From contig NZ_CP067041.1 in NCBI RefSeq assembly GCF_016599855.1, forward strand, positions 6,510,001-6,574,000: a DNA stretch of 64,000 nucleotides, given 5' to 3'. The notes beneath the pieces are model-generated. The model saw nothing but the letters and a program-made list of their open reading frames with translations. It was not told where the DNA came from and did no database searches. The stretch comes from Bradyrhizobium diazoefficiens (GTDB taxonomy: Bacteria; Pseudomonadota; Alphaproteobacteria; Rhizobiales; Xanthobacteraceae). Made by a program: the position numbers and the translations under genes. Positions 46,579 to 55,870 of the stretch are shown here, one piece after another. How positions within the stretch are numbered: position 1 is the stretch's first letter; the number at the start of each line of letters is the position of its first letter.

Positions 46579-48021
46579 ATGAGCCCTCCCTCGCAGATCT
46601 ACGCGAAGATCACCGGTCCCATCGTCATGGTCGGCTTCGGCTCCATCGGCAAAGGCACCTTGCCGCTGATCGAGCGGCATCTCGATTACGACAAGTCGCG
46701 CGTCACCGTGATCGATCCCAAGGACGAGGGCCGCAAGGCGCATTGCGAGAAGCACAATGTGCGCTTCATCCAGAAGGGCGTGACCAAGGACAATTACCGG
46801 GAGTTGCTGACCCCGCTGCTCACGGAGGGCGGTGGCCAGGGCTTTTGCGTCAATCTGTCGGTCGACACCGGCTCGACCGACATCATGGAGCTCTGCAACG
46901 AACTCGGCGCTCTCTACATCGACACCGTCAACGAGCCCTGGCTCGGGTTCTATTTCGATGCGTCGAAAGGACCGGAAGCGCGCTCCAACTACGCGCTGCG
47001 CGAAGTGACGCTGGCCGCCAAGAAGGCCCGCCCCGCGGGCTCGACGACAGCCGTCTCCTGCTGCGGCGCCAATCCCGGCATGGTCTCGTTTTTCGTCAAG
47101 CAGGCGCTACTCAACGTCGCCGCCGATCTGAAGCTCAACGCACCCAAGCCGAAGACCAAAGCCGAATGGGCGGATTTGATGCGGCAGGCCGGCATCAAGG
47201 GCATCCACATCGCGGAACGCGACACCCAGCGCTCCAGGACCCCGAAAGAGCCCGACGTCTTCGTCAACACCTGGTCGGTCGAAGGCTTCCTCTCGGAAGG
47301 CGTGCAGCCCTCCGAACTCGGCTGGGGCACCCATGAGAAATGGATGCCGGAGAATGCGCGGACCCACGAAGCCGGCTGCGGCGCTGCCATCTATCTGATG
47401 CAGCCCGGCGCCAACACGCGCGTGCGCACCTGGTGCCCGACGCGCGGCGCGCAATATGGCTTTCTCGTCACCCACAACGAGTCGATCTCGATCGCTGATT
47501 ACTTCACGGTGCGTGATGCCTCGGGCAAGGCGATCTATCGGCCGACCTGCCACTATGCCTATCATCCGGCCGACGATGCCGTGCTGTCACTCCATGAGAT
47601 GTTCGGCCGCGCTGCCAAGATGCAGGAGAAGCACCACATCCTCGACGAGAACGAGATCGTCGACGGCATCGACGAGCTGGGCGTGCTGCTGTTCGGCCAT
47701 GACAACAATGCTTATTGGTACGGCTCGCAGCTCTCGATCGAAGAGACCCGCAAGCTCGCACCCTACCAGAACGCCACCGGCCTGCAAGTGACCTCCGCCG
47801 TGCTCGGCGGCATGGTGTGGGCGCTGGAAAACCCGCACGAGGGCATCGTCGAAGCCGACGAGATGGATTTCGATCGTCTCTTGGAAATCCAGTTGCCCTA
47901 TCTCGGCCCGGTGAGGGGCTTTTATACCGACTGGACGCCGCTGACGGATCGTCCGGGACTGTTCCCTGAAGATATCGATACCAGCGATCCCTGGCAGTTC
48001 CGGAATATTCTGGTGCGGTGA
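46579..48021 (+). CDS. hss: homospermidine synthase
   Basis: A 480-residue NAD-dependent homospermidine synthase, which joins two putrescines (or spermidine and putrescine) to form homospermidine, the main polyamine in many rhizobia. The N-terminal nucleotide motif is GPIVMVGFGSIGKGTLPLIE. The active-site region includes CCGANPGMVSFFVKQALLN and a histidine- and glutamate-rich EHLHDENEIVDG-like stretch near residue 355. The start is MSPPSQIYAK (46579), with GGAGA upstream. The longer frame begins inside the Rid gene and is rejected. It completes the polyamine operon led by ornithine decarboxylase. Confidence 0.95.
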   Translation: MSPPSQIYAKITGPIVMVGFGSIGKGTLPLIERHLDYDKSRVTVIDPKDEGRKAHCEKHNVRFIQKGVTKDNYRELLTPLLTEGGGQGFCVNLSVDTGSTDIMELCNELGALYIDTVNEPWLGFYFDASKGPEARSNYALREVTLAAKKARPAGSTTAVSCCGANPGMVSFFVKQALLNVAADLKLNAPKPKTKAEWADLMRQAGIKGIHIAERDTQRSRTPKEPDVFVNTWSVEGFLSEGVQPSELGWGTHEKWMPENARTHEAGCGAAIYLMQPGANTRVRTWCPTRGAQYGFLVTHNESISIADYFTVRDASGKAIYRPTCHYAYHPADDAVLSLHEMFGRAAKMQEKHHILDENEIVDGIDELGVLLFGHDNNAYWYGSQLSIEETRKLAPYQNATGLQVTSAVLGGMVWALENPHEGIVEADEMDFDRLLEIQLPYLGPVRGFYTDWTPLTDRPGLFPEDIDTSDPWQFRNILVR

Positions 48022-48050
48022 GGATCGACGCGTCCCGCCGCGAACACCGC

Positions 48051-48149
48051 TGTCATGCCCCGCGAAGGCGGGACATCCAGTACGGCTTCTTGGCTGAAGC
48101 ACCGCAGCCTCTGGAATACTGTCATTGCCCGCTTTCGCGTGCAATGACA
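48051..48149. repeat. inverted intergenic repeat, TGTCATGCCCCGCG type
   Basis: TGTCATGCCCCGCGAAGGCGGGACATCC on the left, and GTCATTGCCCGCTTTCGCGTGCAATGACA on the right, imperfect inverse copies, each also able to fold on itself. It fills the gap between hss and the convergent small membrane-protein gene. Confidence 0.6.
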
Positions 48150-48159
48150 GCTTGGAGAG

Positions 48160-48492
48160 CTACTTCTTCTCAAGCGGCGGCGCGATCTTCTCGGCCGGAG
48201 CCGGCGGCAGCGCCGGCTTGGTGGCAGCGCCTTGCGTCTGCGGATCGGGCCGCGCGGGCTCCGGGGCCGGCGTGGTCGGGCGATCGCCACCAGGTTTGGC
48301 TTCCGCGGGCACCTTGCTCTGCTCGTCGGACGGCGTGCCCTGAAGCGGCTGCGTCGCCTGTGCCAGCTCTGTCCGGCTCGCGGCGCGGATTTGTGCGAGC
48401 GATACGACCGACACCGCGACGCCCGCTGCGAACAGCGAACAGGCGATCATCAGGTCGAGCTTCAGTCTGCGCTTGGGGTCTTGGCCGGGCAT
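48160..48492 (-). CDS. single-pass membrane protein with Pro/Ala-rich tail
   Basis: A 110-residue protein with one helix near residues 14-35 (LMIACSLFAAGVAVSVVSLA) and a long periplasmic tail rich in Pro, Ala, Lys and Glu (KPGGDRPTTPAPEPARPDPQ). Positive residues before the helix (KRRLKLD) put the tail outside. Start MPGQDPKRR at 48492 is the best; the frame to 48522 is open. No family is recognised. It lies 102 bases downstream of mgtC on the same strand. Confidence 0.6.
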   Translation of the reverse strand: MPGQDPKRRLKLDLMIACSLFAAGVAVSVVSLAQIRAASRTELAQATQPLQGTPSDEQSKVPAEAKPGGDRPTTPAPEPARPDPQTQGAATKPALPPAPAEKIAPPLEKK

Positions 48493-48594
48493 ATGGATCA
48501 CCGCCTTTGTCCACGGGATCAACGAATTCGCGCGACCGCAGTTCCGTGCCTGATCAGGCTGGAACCTCGCATCTCACGCGCCAAAACGGCGCCC

Positions 48595-49311
48595 TCAATC
48601 CGTGGTGCTAACTTCCCAGGTCGCATGGCGCACGCCCGGCAGGCCTTGCAGGTCGACTGCGACGGCGTTCAGCTCGTTTGGATCGACCGCCGTCGCAACC
48701 AGCTCCGCGACAATCTCGATCAGGTCCTCCCCGGTCTCGACCACCTTGAGGTCGGCGACCGGATACTTCGCAGCCTCGAGCTTTTCGACCAGCCGGTCGC
48801 GCATATCGGCAAGCGTCTCGGTTGTGACCGCGAGCTTGAAGTAGTAGGTCGCCTCGGACGTCCTCTCGTTCAGCGGAATGCGATTGATCGCGTTCACCAG
48901 TGGCCGCAGCATGGTGTTGCCGGCGATGACGAACACGGTGAGCGCTGCCGCCTGCGCGACCATATCGGCACCGGCGCAGGAGCCGACGGCGGCCGAGGCC
49001 CACAGCGTCGCTGCGGTGTTGAGGCCGCGCACGTCCATGCCCTGTTTCATGATGACGCCGGCGCCGAGAAAGCCGATGCCGGAGACGACGTAGGCGATCA
49101 CCCGGACCGCTCCGTCGGCGCCCTCCAGATGCATGGCGAGATCGACGAAGGCGGAAGCCCCGACCGCAACCAGCACATTAGTGCGCAGGCCCGCAGTGCG
49201 CTGCCGATATTGCCGCTCGGCGCCGATCAGCGTGCCGAGCACGAAGGCCGAGAACAGGCTGACCAGCGTGTCGGCGAAGTCAGCGATCTGGAACGTGGTC
49301 AGGAATCGCAT
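48595..49311 (-). CDS. mgtC: MgtC/SapB family protein
   Basis: A 238-residue membrane protein. The conserved N-terminal MgtC domain (about five helices) has LGTLIGAERQYRQRTAGLRTN, SGIGFLGAGVIMKQG and VRGLNTAATLWASAAVG, all family signatures. A cytoplasmic ACT-like C-terminal domain follows (about 155-238). MgtC proteins support growth at low Mg2+ and in intracellular niches, probably by acting on the F-type ATPase or membrane potential. It lies 30 bases after the WD40 gene on the same strand, so it may be the last gene of the zinc operon or have its own promoter. Confidence 0.9.
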   Translation of the reverse strand: MRFLTTFQIADFADTLVSLFSAFVLGTLIGAERQYRQRTAGLRTNVLVAVGASAFVDLAMHLEGADGAVRVIAYVVSGIGFLGAGVIMKQGMDVRGLNTAATLWASAAVGSCAGADMVAQAAALTVFVIAGNTMLRPLVNAINRIPLNERTSEATYYFKLAVTTETLADMRDRLVEKLEAAKYPVADLKVVETGEDLIEIVAELVATAVDPNELNAVAVDLQGLPGVRHATWEVSTTD

Positions 49312-49341
49312 GATTCCCTATACGGCCGAAACGATGACGAA

Positions 49342-50361
49342 TTAAAGCTCCAGCAGGCCGCCGTCCCCATCTTCGTCGGCGAAGGCCAGCAGCGTGCCCT
49401 TGGCATTCCAGGCGAGCGCGGCGACCTGCGGCGTGCCATTGCGGCGGACCAGGATCTCGGCGCCATCCTCCATCCGCACCATCAGGATGGTGCCGTCGCT
49501 GTAGCCTGCGGCAAGGATGTCGTTCTTCGGATGGCAGGCGACGACCGATACGCGCGCCTGCAGCGGCGCGAGCATGGCGGGCTCCTTGCCCATCGGGCCG
49601 TCCTTGCTGGCGAACGGCCACAGGATCACGGTGTCCGCGCCCGAGGTCGCCAGCGCCTTGCCGCCTGCGCTCCAGGACATCGAGCGGACGCGGCCGGGAT
49701 AGCCGGTCATGCGCATGTGCCGGTTGTCGGCGAGCCGCCAACCGTGCAGCGCCGCCTCGTGCATCGTGGTGACCAGGAATTTGTTATCCGGGCTGAAGGT
49801 GACGCCGAGATGCGAGCCGGCCCAGGGCAGGAATTCGGCCGATGCTGCCATATTGGGAAACCACAGCGTCGCGCCGTTGTAATGCGCGATCGCAAGCCGC
49901 AGGCCTTTTGGCGCGAATGCGAGACCACCAACGGTCGATGGCACTTCGAGCGACTTCTCGTCGGTCTTGCCACTCTTGACGAAGGCGACCTTGCCGGCCG
50001 ACCAGGCGTAAGCGCCGTCCGGATGCACCGCGACCGAGTCGATCCAGCGCCGCTTCGGGTCGGTCGCAAGCAGCGTCACCTCGCCCTTGGCATCGAGCGA
50101 AACGACCTTGCCGTCGTCACCGCCCATGATGAGGCGCTTGCCGTCGGAGGCGGTCGAGAGAATGCCGCCGCTGTGAACAGCGACCTTGCTGATCTCGCCC
50201 TTGGCATCGACGAGCGCGACATGCTCCTCGCCGCCGACGAAGGCGGCGCGCTCGCCGAGGAAATGAACTGACGTCACGGCCATGCCGAGCGTGACAGGCT
50301 TGACGCGGTCGGTGACGGAGACGATCGAGGCGGAATCGGGGGCCGGCGTAAACTCTTTCAT
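49342..50361 (-). CDS. WD40-repeat protein of the zinc operon
   Basis: A 339-residue beta-propeller, with about seven WD40-like blades (for example VTSVHFLGERAAFVGGEEHV, SVAVHPDGAYAWSAGKVAFV, GVTFSPDNKFLVTTMHEAAL, SMSWSAGGKALATSGADTVI). No catalytic motif and no signal peptide are seen, so a cytoplasmic binding scaffold is likely. Start MKEFTPAPDS at 50361 overlaps the GTPase stop (ATGA), which suggests translational coupling. I do not know its partner. A role with the COG0523 metal-chaperone GTPase upstream is the natural inference. Confidence 0.87.
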   Translation of the reverse strand: MKEFTPAPDSASIVSVTDRVKPVTLGMAVTSVHFLGERAAFVGGEEHVALVDAKGEISKVAVHSGGILSTASDGKRLIMGGDDGKVVSLDAKGEVTLLATDPKRRWIDSVAVHPDGAYAWSAGKVAFVKSGKTDEKSLEVPSTVGGLAFAPKGLRLAIAHYNGATLWFPNMAASAEFLPWAGSHLGVTFSPDNKFLVTTMHEAALHGWRLADNRHMRMTGYPGRVRSMSWSAGGKALATSGADTVILWPFASKDGPMGKEPAMLAPLQARVSVVACHPKNDILAAGYSDGTILMVRMEDGAEILVRRNGTPQVAALAWNAKGTLLAFADEDGDGGLLEL

Positions 50362-51404
50362 CACGAGACGATGCAGCTCTCGAAGCCCGTGCGAATGAGC
50401 TCTTCCGGCAATTCGCGGCCGATGAAGACGAGGCGACTCTCGCGCGGCTCGCCGTCCTTCCATTTCCGCTGGTGGTTGCCCTCCAGCATCATGTGGACGC
50501 CCTGGAACACGTAACGGTCGTCGTCGTCATGGAAGGCCAGGATTCCCTTAGAGCGCAGGATCTTGCCGCCCTCGACCTGCACCAGATTCTGCAGCCAGGG
50601 CATGAACACGTTCGGATCGAGCGGCTTGTCGGTCCTAAGCGAGAGCGACTGCATGTCCTCGTCGTGATAGTGCTTCAGGCCGTGGCCGTGATCATGATGG
50701 TCATGGCCGTGATGGTGGTGATGATCATGGTCGTGGTCGTGGTCGTCAGCCTCCAGGAAATCAGGCTCGATGTCGAGGATGCGATCGAGGTCGAAGGCAC
50801 CGCGATCGAGCACGTCGGCCAGCGCCACCGAGCAGCGCTCAGTGCGATGGAGTTTTGCATAGGGGTTGATGCCGCGGATGCGGGCCTCGACCTCGGCAAG
50901 CTCTCCCTTGGAGACGAGATCGGTCTTGTTCAGCACGATGACGTCGGCAAAGGCGATCTGGTTCTTGGCCTCGGGCGCGTCCTTGAGCCGGTCGGACAGC
51001 CATTTGGCGTCCGCGACCGTCACGACCGCGTCGAGGCGGGCGTTCTTCTGCACGTCCTCGTCGACGAAGAAGGTCTGGGCGACCGGCGCCGGATCGGCAA
51101 GGCCGGTGGTCTCGACGATGATGGCGTCGAACTTGCCCTTGCGCTTCATCAAGCCGTCCAGGATGCGGACGAGATCGCCGCGCACGGTACAGCAGATGCA
51201 GCCATTGTTCATCTCGAACACCTCCTCATCGGCGCCGATGATGAGATCGTTGTCGATGCCGATCTCGCCGAACTCGTTGACGATGACGGCGTATTTCTTG
51301 CCATGGTTTTCCGACAGGATGCGGTTCAACAAGGTGGTCTTGCCCGCGCCGAGATAGCCGGTCAGGACCGTCACAGGAATTTTTGAGGAGGCCGCTTCAG
51401 ACAT
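50361..51404 (-). CDS. COG0523 (CobW/P47K) GTPase, probable zinc chaperone
   Basis: A 347-residue G3E GTPase. Motifs are Walker A GYLGAGKTTLLN (about residue 15), the metal-binding CxCC in NNGCICCTVRGD (about 70), and NKTD for guanine. A His/Asp-rich metal loop (about 220-250, DHDHDHHHHHGHDHHDHGH) separates it from the CobW C-terminal domain. In the COG0523 family, members found in Zur regulons deliver zinc to client enzymes under zinc limitation. Its place after znuA, downstream of a Zur-like box, supports that role. Start MSEAASSKIP (51404) is preferred over the frame to 51473. Confidence 0.92.
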   Translation of the reverse strand: MSEAASSKIPVTVLTGYLGAGKTTLLNRILSENHGKKYAVIVNEFGEIGIDNDLIIGADEEVFEMNNGCICCTVRGDLVRILDGLMKRKGKFDAIIVETTGLADPAPVAQTFFVDEDVQKNARLDAVVTVADAKWLSDRLKDAPEAKNQIAFADVIVLNKTDLVSKGELAEVEARIRGINPYAKLHRTERCSVALADVLDRGAFDLDRILDIEPDFLEADDHDHDHDHHHHHGHDHHDHGHGLKHYHDEDMQSLSLRTDKPLDPNVFMPWLQNLVQVEGGKILRSKGILAFHDDDDRYVFQGVHMMLEGNHQRKWKDGEPRESRLVFIGRELPEELIRTGFESCIVS

Positions 51405-51462
51405 AACAACTCCGGGGTCTGGCTTTTCCGCGCGACGCGAGCGAGGCGGGGTGGCCCCCTGC

Positions 51463-52332
51463 CTAGTAGTCAAGCGCGCTGGTCAGGGCCTTTATATTGT
51501 GCCTGACCATGTCAATGTAAGTGGGTCCAGGCCCCTTTTCGCCGGTCAAACTGTCCGAAACCAGGGTCCCGCCGATCTTGGCGCCGGTCTCGGCTGCGAT
51601 CCGCCGGATCAGCCGGTCGTCGCTGATATTCTCAAGAAAAACGGCCGGGATTTTCTGGGTCCTGATCTGGCCGATGATGGCCGCAATGTCCCGCGCGCTG
51701 GGCTCGGTTTCGGTGGAGACGCCGAGGGGTGCGATGAACTGAACGCCATATTCGGCAGCGAAATAGCCGAAGGCATCGTGCGTCGAGATCACCTTGCGCC
51801 GCTCGGGCGGGATTTTCGCCAAGGCGTCGCGTATCTCACGATCGAGCGCTTCGAGCTTGTCGAGGTATGCTTTGGCTTGGCCCTGGAAGAATTCCGTATC
51901 CGCAGGCTCGGCCGCGGCAAGCGCATTGGCGATGTTGGTCACATAGATCTTGGCGTTGGGGACCGACTGCCAGGCATGCGGGTCGGCAGCCGAGCCGAGC
52001 TTGAGCGGCACGATGCCGGCGCTTGCCGTCACCACCTGCGCGGTGGCTCCAGCGGATTGCACGAGGCGCGGAAGCCAGCCCTCGAGGCCGAGCCCGTTGA
52101 CGATGACGAGCTTTGCGCCTGCGATGCGCTTCGCATCGCTCGGCGCGGGCGTGTAAACGTGGACGTCGCCATTGGCGCCGACCAGCGTCGTGAGGTTGAC
52201 GCGGTCGCCGCCAACGTTACGGACGAAATCGCTGAGGATCGAGAAGCTCGCGACGATCTTGAGACGCTCGGCCGCCCTGAGCGGTGAAGCGATGAGCACG
52301 AGCACCGATAGCAGAAGGATACGCCGAATCAT
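51463..52332 (-). CDS. znuA: zinc ABC transporter substrate-binding protein
   Basis: A 289-residue periplasmic binding protein of the cluster A-1 metal family. A signal peptide (ILLLSVLVLIASPLRAAE) is followed by the metal ligands in GDVHVYTP, DPHAWQ and STHDAFGYFA (three histidines), with an acidic ligand in the late SDSLT. The His-rich loop of many ZnuA proteins is absent, so manganese or iron cannot be ruled out from this alone. The operon's Zur-like box and COG0523 neighbour favour zinc. The permease gene precedes it with a 3-base gap. Confidence 0.9.
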   Translation of the reverse strand: MIRRILLLSVLVLIASPLRAAERLKIVASFSILSDFVRNVGGDRVNLTTLVGANGDVHVYTPAPSDAKRIAGAKLVIVNGLGLEGWLPRLVQSAGATAQVVTASAGIVPLKLGSAADPHAWQSVPNAKIYVTNIANALAAAEPADTEFFQGQAKAYLDKLEALDREIRDALAKIPPERRKVISTHDAFGYFAAEYGVQFIAPLGVSTETEPSARDIAAIIGQIRTQKIPAVFLENISDDRLIRRIAAETGAKIGGTLVSDSLTGEKGPGPTYIDMVRHNIKALTSALDY

Positions 52333-52335
52333 CGA

Positions 52336-53205
52336 TTACGCTTCCAGATGGCGTCCGGGGAACATCTGCCGCATCAGTCCGCCAACGCTGCCGAACAGAA
52401 CAGAGACGGCATAAAGCGCCGTCGCGACAAGGATGATCGCAGGGCCGGACGGGACGCGGGTCTGGAACGACAGCACGAGGCCGGCATAACCGGCGACAGC
52501 CGCGGTGACGACCGCGATGCAGATCATCGCCGTCAGATCGCGCGACCAGAAACGCGCAATGCCGGCCGGCAGGATCATCAGGCCGACCGCCAGCAACGTG
52601 CCGAGCGCCTGAAACCCGTTGACGAGATTGATGACGACGAGCGCGAGAAAGGCGAGATGCGCGGGCCCGCCGGCGCGGCTGACGGTGCGCAGGAATAAGG
52701 GATCGACGCTCTCGATCACCAGAGGGCGATAGATCACCGCGAGCACCAGCAGCGTCACCGTGGCGTTGAAGGCGACAACCAGCAGCGTCTGATCGTCCAT
52801 TGCGAGGATGTTGCCGAACAGCACGTGCAGCAAGTCGATGTTGGTGCCCTTGATCGAGACGATGGTGACGCCGAGCGCCAGCGAGGCCAGATAGAACGTC
52901 GCAAGCGAGGCGTCCTCCTTCAGCCCGGTCGAGCGCGCAACCACGCCGGCGAGGATCGCGACGGCAAAGCCTGCGATCAGGCCGCCGGCCGTCATCGCGA
53001 ACAGATTGAGGCCCGAGAGCAGGAAGCCGACGGCGGCGCCGGGCAGGATCGCATGCGCCATGGCATCGCCGACGAGGCTCATCCGCCGCAGCATCAGGAA
53101 TACGCCGATCGGCGCACCCGCCAGCGACAGCGCGATCACGGCGGCCAGCGCGCGCCGCATGAACTCGAATTCGGTGAACGGGCCGATCAACGCGTCATAG
53201 ACCAT
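52336..53205 (-). CDS. znuB: zinc ABC transporter permease
   Basis: A 289-residue integral membrane protein of the ABC-3 family with eight or nine helices. MRRMSLVGDAMAHAILPGAAVGFL is the typical coupling/permease region and LLAVGLMILPAGIARFW the conserved later helix. It forms the channel for ZnuA-delivered metal, powered by ZnuC. Gaps to both neighbours are 3-6 bases, a tight operon. Confidence 0.92.
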   Translation of the reverse strand: MVYDALIGPFTEFEFMRRALAAVIALSLAGAPIGVFLMLRRMSLVGDAMAHAILPGAAVGFLLSGLNLFAMTAGGLIAGFAVAILAGVVARSTGLKEDASLATFYLASLALGVTIVSIKGTNIDLLHVLFGNILAMDDQTLLVVAFNATVTLLVLAVIYRPLVIESVDPLFLRTVSRAGGPAHLAFLALVVINLVNGFQALGTLLAVGLMILPAGIARFWSRDLTAMICIAVVTAAVAGYAGLVLSFQTRVPSGPAIILVATALYAVSVLFGSVGGLMRQMFPGRHLEA

Positions 53206-53211
53206 CGGAAA

Positions 53212-53967
<756 letters not shown>

Positions 53968-53969
53968 TG

Positions 53970-54194
53970 TCACCTCATCACCAGGAAGACCACGGCCCAG
54001 AGCACGGCGCAGACGGCCAAAGCGGCCGCAAGGCGCCCGGCCATGGTCATGCGCAGGATCGACCAGGGCGCGTCCTGGGCCGGATGCGGCGCGGCCGCAT
54101 CATGGACATGGGCGTGAGTGTGGTTATGCCCGTGCGAATGCGCGTGGCCATGGGAATGGTCGTGACGGTGGGCGTGGGACGCAGCGGGAACCAT
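53970..54194 (-). CDS. small His-rich membrane protein leading the zinc operon
   Basis: A 74-residue protein. Residues 6-32 are a near-regular His repeat (SHAHRHDHSHGHAHSHGHNH), able to bind several Zn2+ ions. One membrane helix follows near residues 53-72 (LAAALAVCAVLWAVVFLVM). Its stop overlaps the znuC start and its ATG lies only about 10 bases after the Zur-like palindrome, making it the first gene of the operon. No family name is known to me. A role in holding or passing zinc to the transporter is inferred from composition and place. The short repeat is coding, not a microsatellite. Confidence 0.8.
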   Translation of the reverse strand: MVPAASHAHRHDHSHGHAHSHGHNHTHAHVHDAAAPHPAQDAPWSILRMTMAGRLAAALAVCAVLWAVVFLVMR

Positions 54195-54203
54195 GCCAAT
54201 GAC

Positions 54204-54216
54204 GTTATATTATAAC
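54204..54216 (-). promoter_or_regulatory. Zur box of the zinc operon
   Basis: GTTATA-T-TATAAC is a perfect 13-base palindrome inside an AT-rich stretch, TGACGTTATATTATAACATTACG. It matches the core of alphaproteobacterial Zur sites and sits just before the first gene of the operon. Zinc-bound Zur should block transcription there. The AT-rich core may also overlap the -10 element. Confidence 0.8.
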
Positions 54217-54270
54217 ATTACGTCTGTCCACGGGAGGCACGGGCATCCGCGCAGGCCAATTCCGCATAGC

Positions 54271-54301
54271 AAAAAAGGCGGCCGTGTCAGCGGCCGCCTT
54301 T
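54271..54301 (-). terminator. sodB: rho-independent terminator downstream of sodB
   Basis: AAGGCGGCCG-TGTCAG-CGGCCGCCTT is a perfect 10-base-pair stem. On the minus strand it is followed by six T. It stops the sodB transcript before it reaches the zinc operon. Confidence 0.8.
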
Positions 54302-54310
54302 CATGTTTCT

Positions 54311-54412
54311 GTCATTCCGGGGCGGCGCCAGCGTCGAGCCCGGAATCCATCGGGCGTCGGCCCAGGTGGACGAATGGCTTCCGGGCTCGCGCTTCGCGCG
54401 CCCGGGAATGAC
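54311..54412. repeat. palindromic intergenic repeat, family B
   Basis: GTCATTCCGGGGCG and GAGCCCGGAATCCAT on one side, ATGGCTTCCGGGCTCGCGC and GCGCCCGGGAATGAC on the other. This is the third copy of the family, here inside the sodB 3' region before its terminator. Confidence 0.8.
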
Positions 54413-54422
54413 TCCAAATTTT

Positions 54423-55019
54423 TTACGCCTTCTCGAACAGGGACTCGACGTATTCCCAGTTCACGAGGTTCTCGACGAAGGCCTTGAGATAGTCGGGACG
54501 GCGGTTGCGATAGTCGATGTAGTAGGAGTGCTCCCAGACGTCGCAGCCGAGGATCGGGGTGGCGCCGTGCACCAGCGGATTCTCGCCGTTCGGGGTCTTG
54601 GAGATCTCGAGCTTGCCGTTCTTGACCTGGAGCCAGCACCAGCCCGAGCCGAACTGGCCGACACCGGCCGCCTGGAAATCGGTCTTGAACTTGTCGAAGC
54701 CGCCGAGGTCCTCGTTGATCTTCTTCTCGAGCTTGCCGGGCAGCTTGGTGCCGCCGCCATTGGGCTTCATCCAGCTCCAGAAGTGGATGTGGTTGTAATG
54801 CTGGCCGGCATTGTTGAACACCGCGGGGTTCTTGCCGAACGAGCCCTTGACGATCTCCTCAAGGGACTTGCCTTCCCATTCGGTGCCCTTGAGCGCGTTG
54901 TTGCCGTTGGTGACGTAGGCCTGATGATGCTTGTCGTGGTGGAATTCCAGCGTCTCCTTCGACATGAACTGGCCGAGGGCGTCATAGGCGTAAGGGAGTG
55001 GGGGCAGCGTAAAGGTCAT
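54423..55019 (-). CDS. sodB: superoxide dismutase, Fe/Mn type
   Basis: A 198-residue Fe/Mn-family superoxide dismutase, cytoplasmic (no signal peptide). Metal ligands are the histidines in MSKETLEFHHDKHHQAYV and NNAGQHYNHIHFW and the DVWEHSYYIDYRNRRPDYL pair (Asp and His). AGQHYNHIHFW with GSGWCWL and LGCDVWEH suggests iron or cambialistic use. The MTFTLPPLPYAYDALGQFMS start is typical. It is followed by a repeat and a strong terminator. The 224-base gap upstream holds no gene. Confidence 0.95.
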   Translation of the reverse strand: MTFTLPPLPYAYDALGQFMSKETLEFHHDKHHQAYVTNGNNALKGTEWEGKSLEEIVKGSFGKNPAVFNNAGQHYNHIHFWSWMKPNGGGTKLPGKLEKKINEDLGGFDKFKTDFQAAGVGQFGSGWCWLQVKNGKLEISKTPNGENPLVHGATPILGCDVWEHSYYIDYRNRRPDYLKAFVENLVNWEYVESLFEKA

Positions 55020-55243
55020 GGGATGTTGTCCGCAACTGATGGGGAATTGGCTTAACGGCGACTCTTATAGAAGGTTCCACGACCGTTAAATACCGCCAAT
55101 TTTCGAAAAGCCGTGATGCGGCGGGTTGCATAAAATCGACGCAAGCGCGTGAGGCGCTTCGGACCGGCGCAAAATATCATTGCCTTTGAGGCGCTTATGA
55201 CAGAACGAATGTACCACGCAGCCGCGGACCACAAGACAGACCC

Positions 55244-55771
55244 ATGAGCATCGAGATCGACATTTTGAACGGCGACGCCGCGTGGCCGATCGCACAACCG
55301 CTGCTGAGTGCGGTCTGGGGACGCGAGGCCATCGAGAAGCAGCCCTGGGGGCACGTCAAATGGGCCAATGCCGATCTGCGCGTGCTGATCGAGACGCCCG
55401 AGGACGGCCTCGTCTGCCATGTCGGCATTTACTTCCGCACCGTCACCTGGAATGGACAGAAGGTGCATGTCGGCGGCATCGGCGGCGTCTGCACGCGCGA
55501 GGATCGCCGTGGCCGCGGCTATGCGACGATGGCGATCGACGCGGCGGTGCATACCATGCGCGCCAACGAGGCGGTTCGTTTTGGGCTGTTGTTCTGCGAG
55601 CCGCACAATTTTGCGTTTTATGAGGCCCGCAGCTGGCTGCCCTTCAAGGGCGAGGTCTATTGCGAGCAGCCGGAGGGGCGGATCCGCTTCGAGTACATGG
55701 CGCCCTATGTCTTCAACGTCGTCCGCGCGCCGACGCTCGGCACTATTGATCTCTGCGGGCTGCCCTGGTGA
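55244..55771 (+). CDS. GNAT N-acetyltransferase (AAC(2')-like fold)
   Basis: A 175-residue acetyltransferase. Motif A is GGIGGVCTREDRRGRGYATM (near residue 77), and the later LLFCEPHNFAFYEARSW and an acidic middle resemble the AAC(2')/NodA-like branch of the GNAT superfamily. The N-terminal PWGHVKWANADLRVLIE is also seen in that branch. An aminoglycoside function is not implied. Start 55244 is preceded by no strong ribosome site. It is divergent from sodB. Confidence 0.82.
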   Translation: MSIEIDILNGDAAWPIAQPLLSAVWGREAIEKQPWGHVKWANADLRVLIETPEDGLVCHVGIYFRTVTWNGQKVHVGGIGGVCTREDRRGRGYATMAIDAAVHTMRANEAVRFGLLFCEPHNFAFYEARSWLPFKGEVYCEQPEGRIRFEYMAPYVFNVVRAPTLGTIDLCGLPW

Positions 55772-55870
55772 GAGGTTCGACGAGGCAAATGAGCGCAGGA
55801 ATTTGATTCTATCAGGCGTTGCACGATCCTGATTTGCTGCTATGGAGACGCCTCCATTCCGAGGCTCCCC

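Noticed and set aside
48232..50271. Plus-strand open frame of 679 codons
   Set aside because: It is the antisense of three real minus-strand genes (Pro-rich membrane protein, mgtC, WD40) and shows no family features. High GC produces such shadows.
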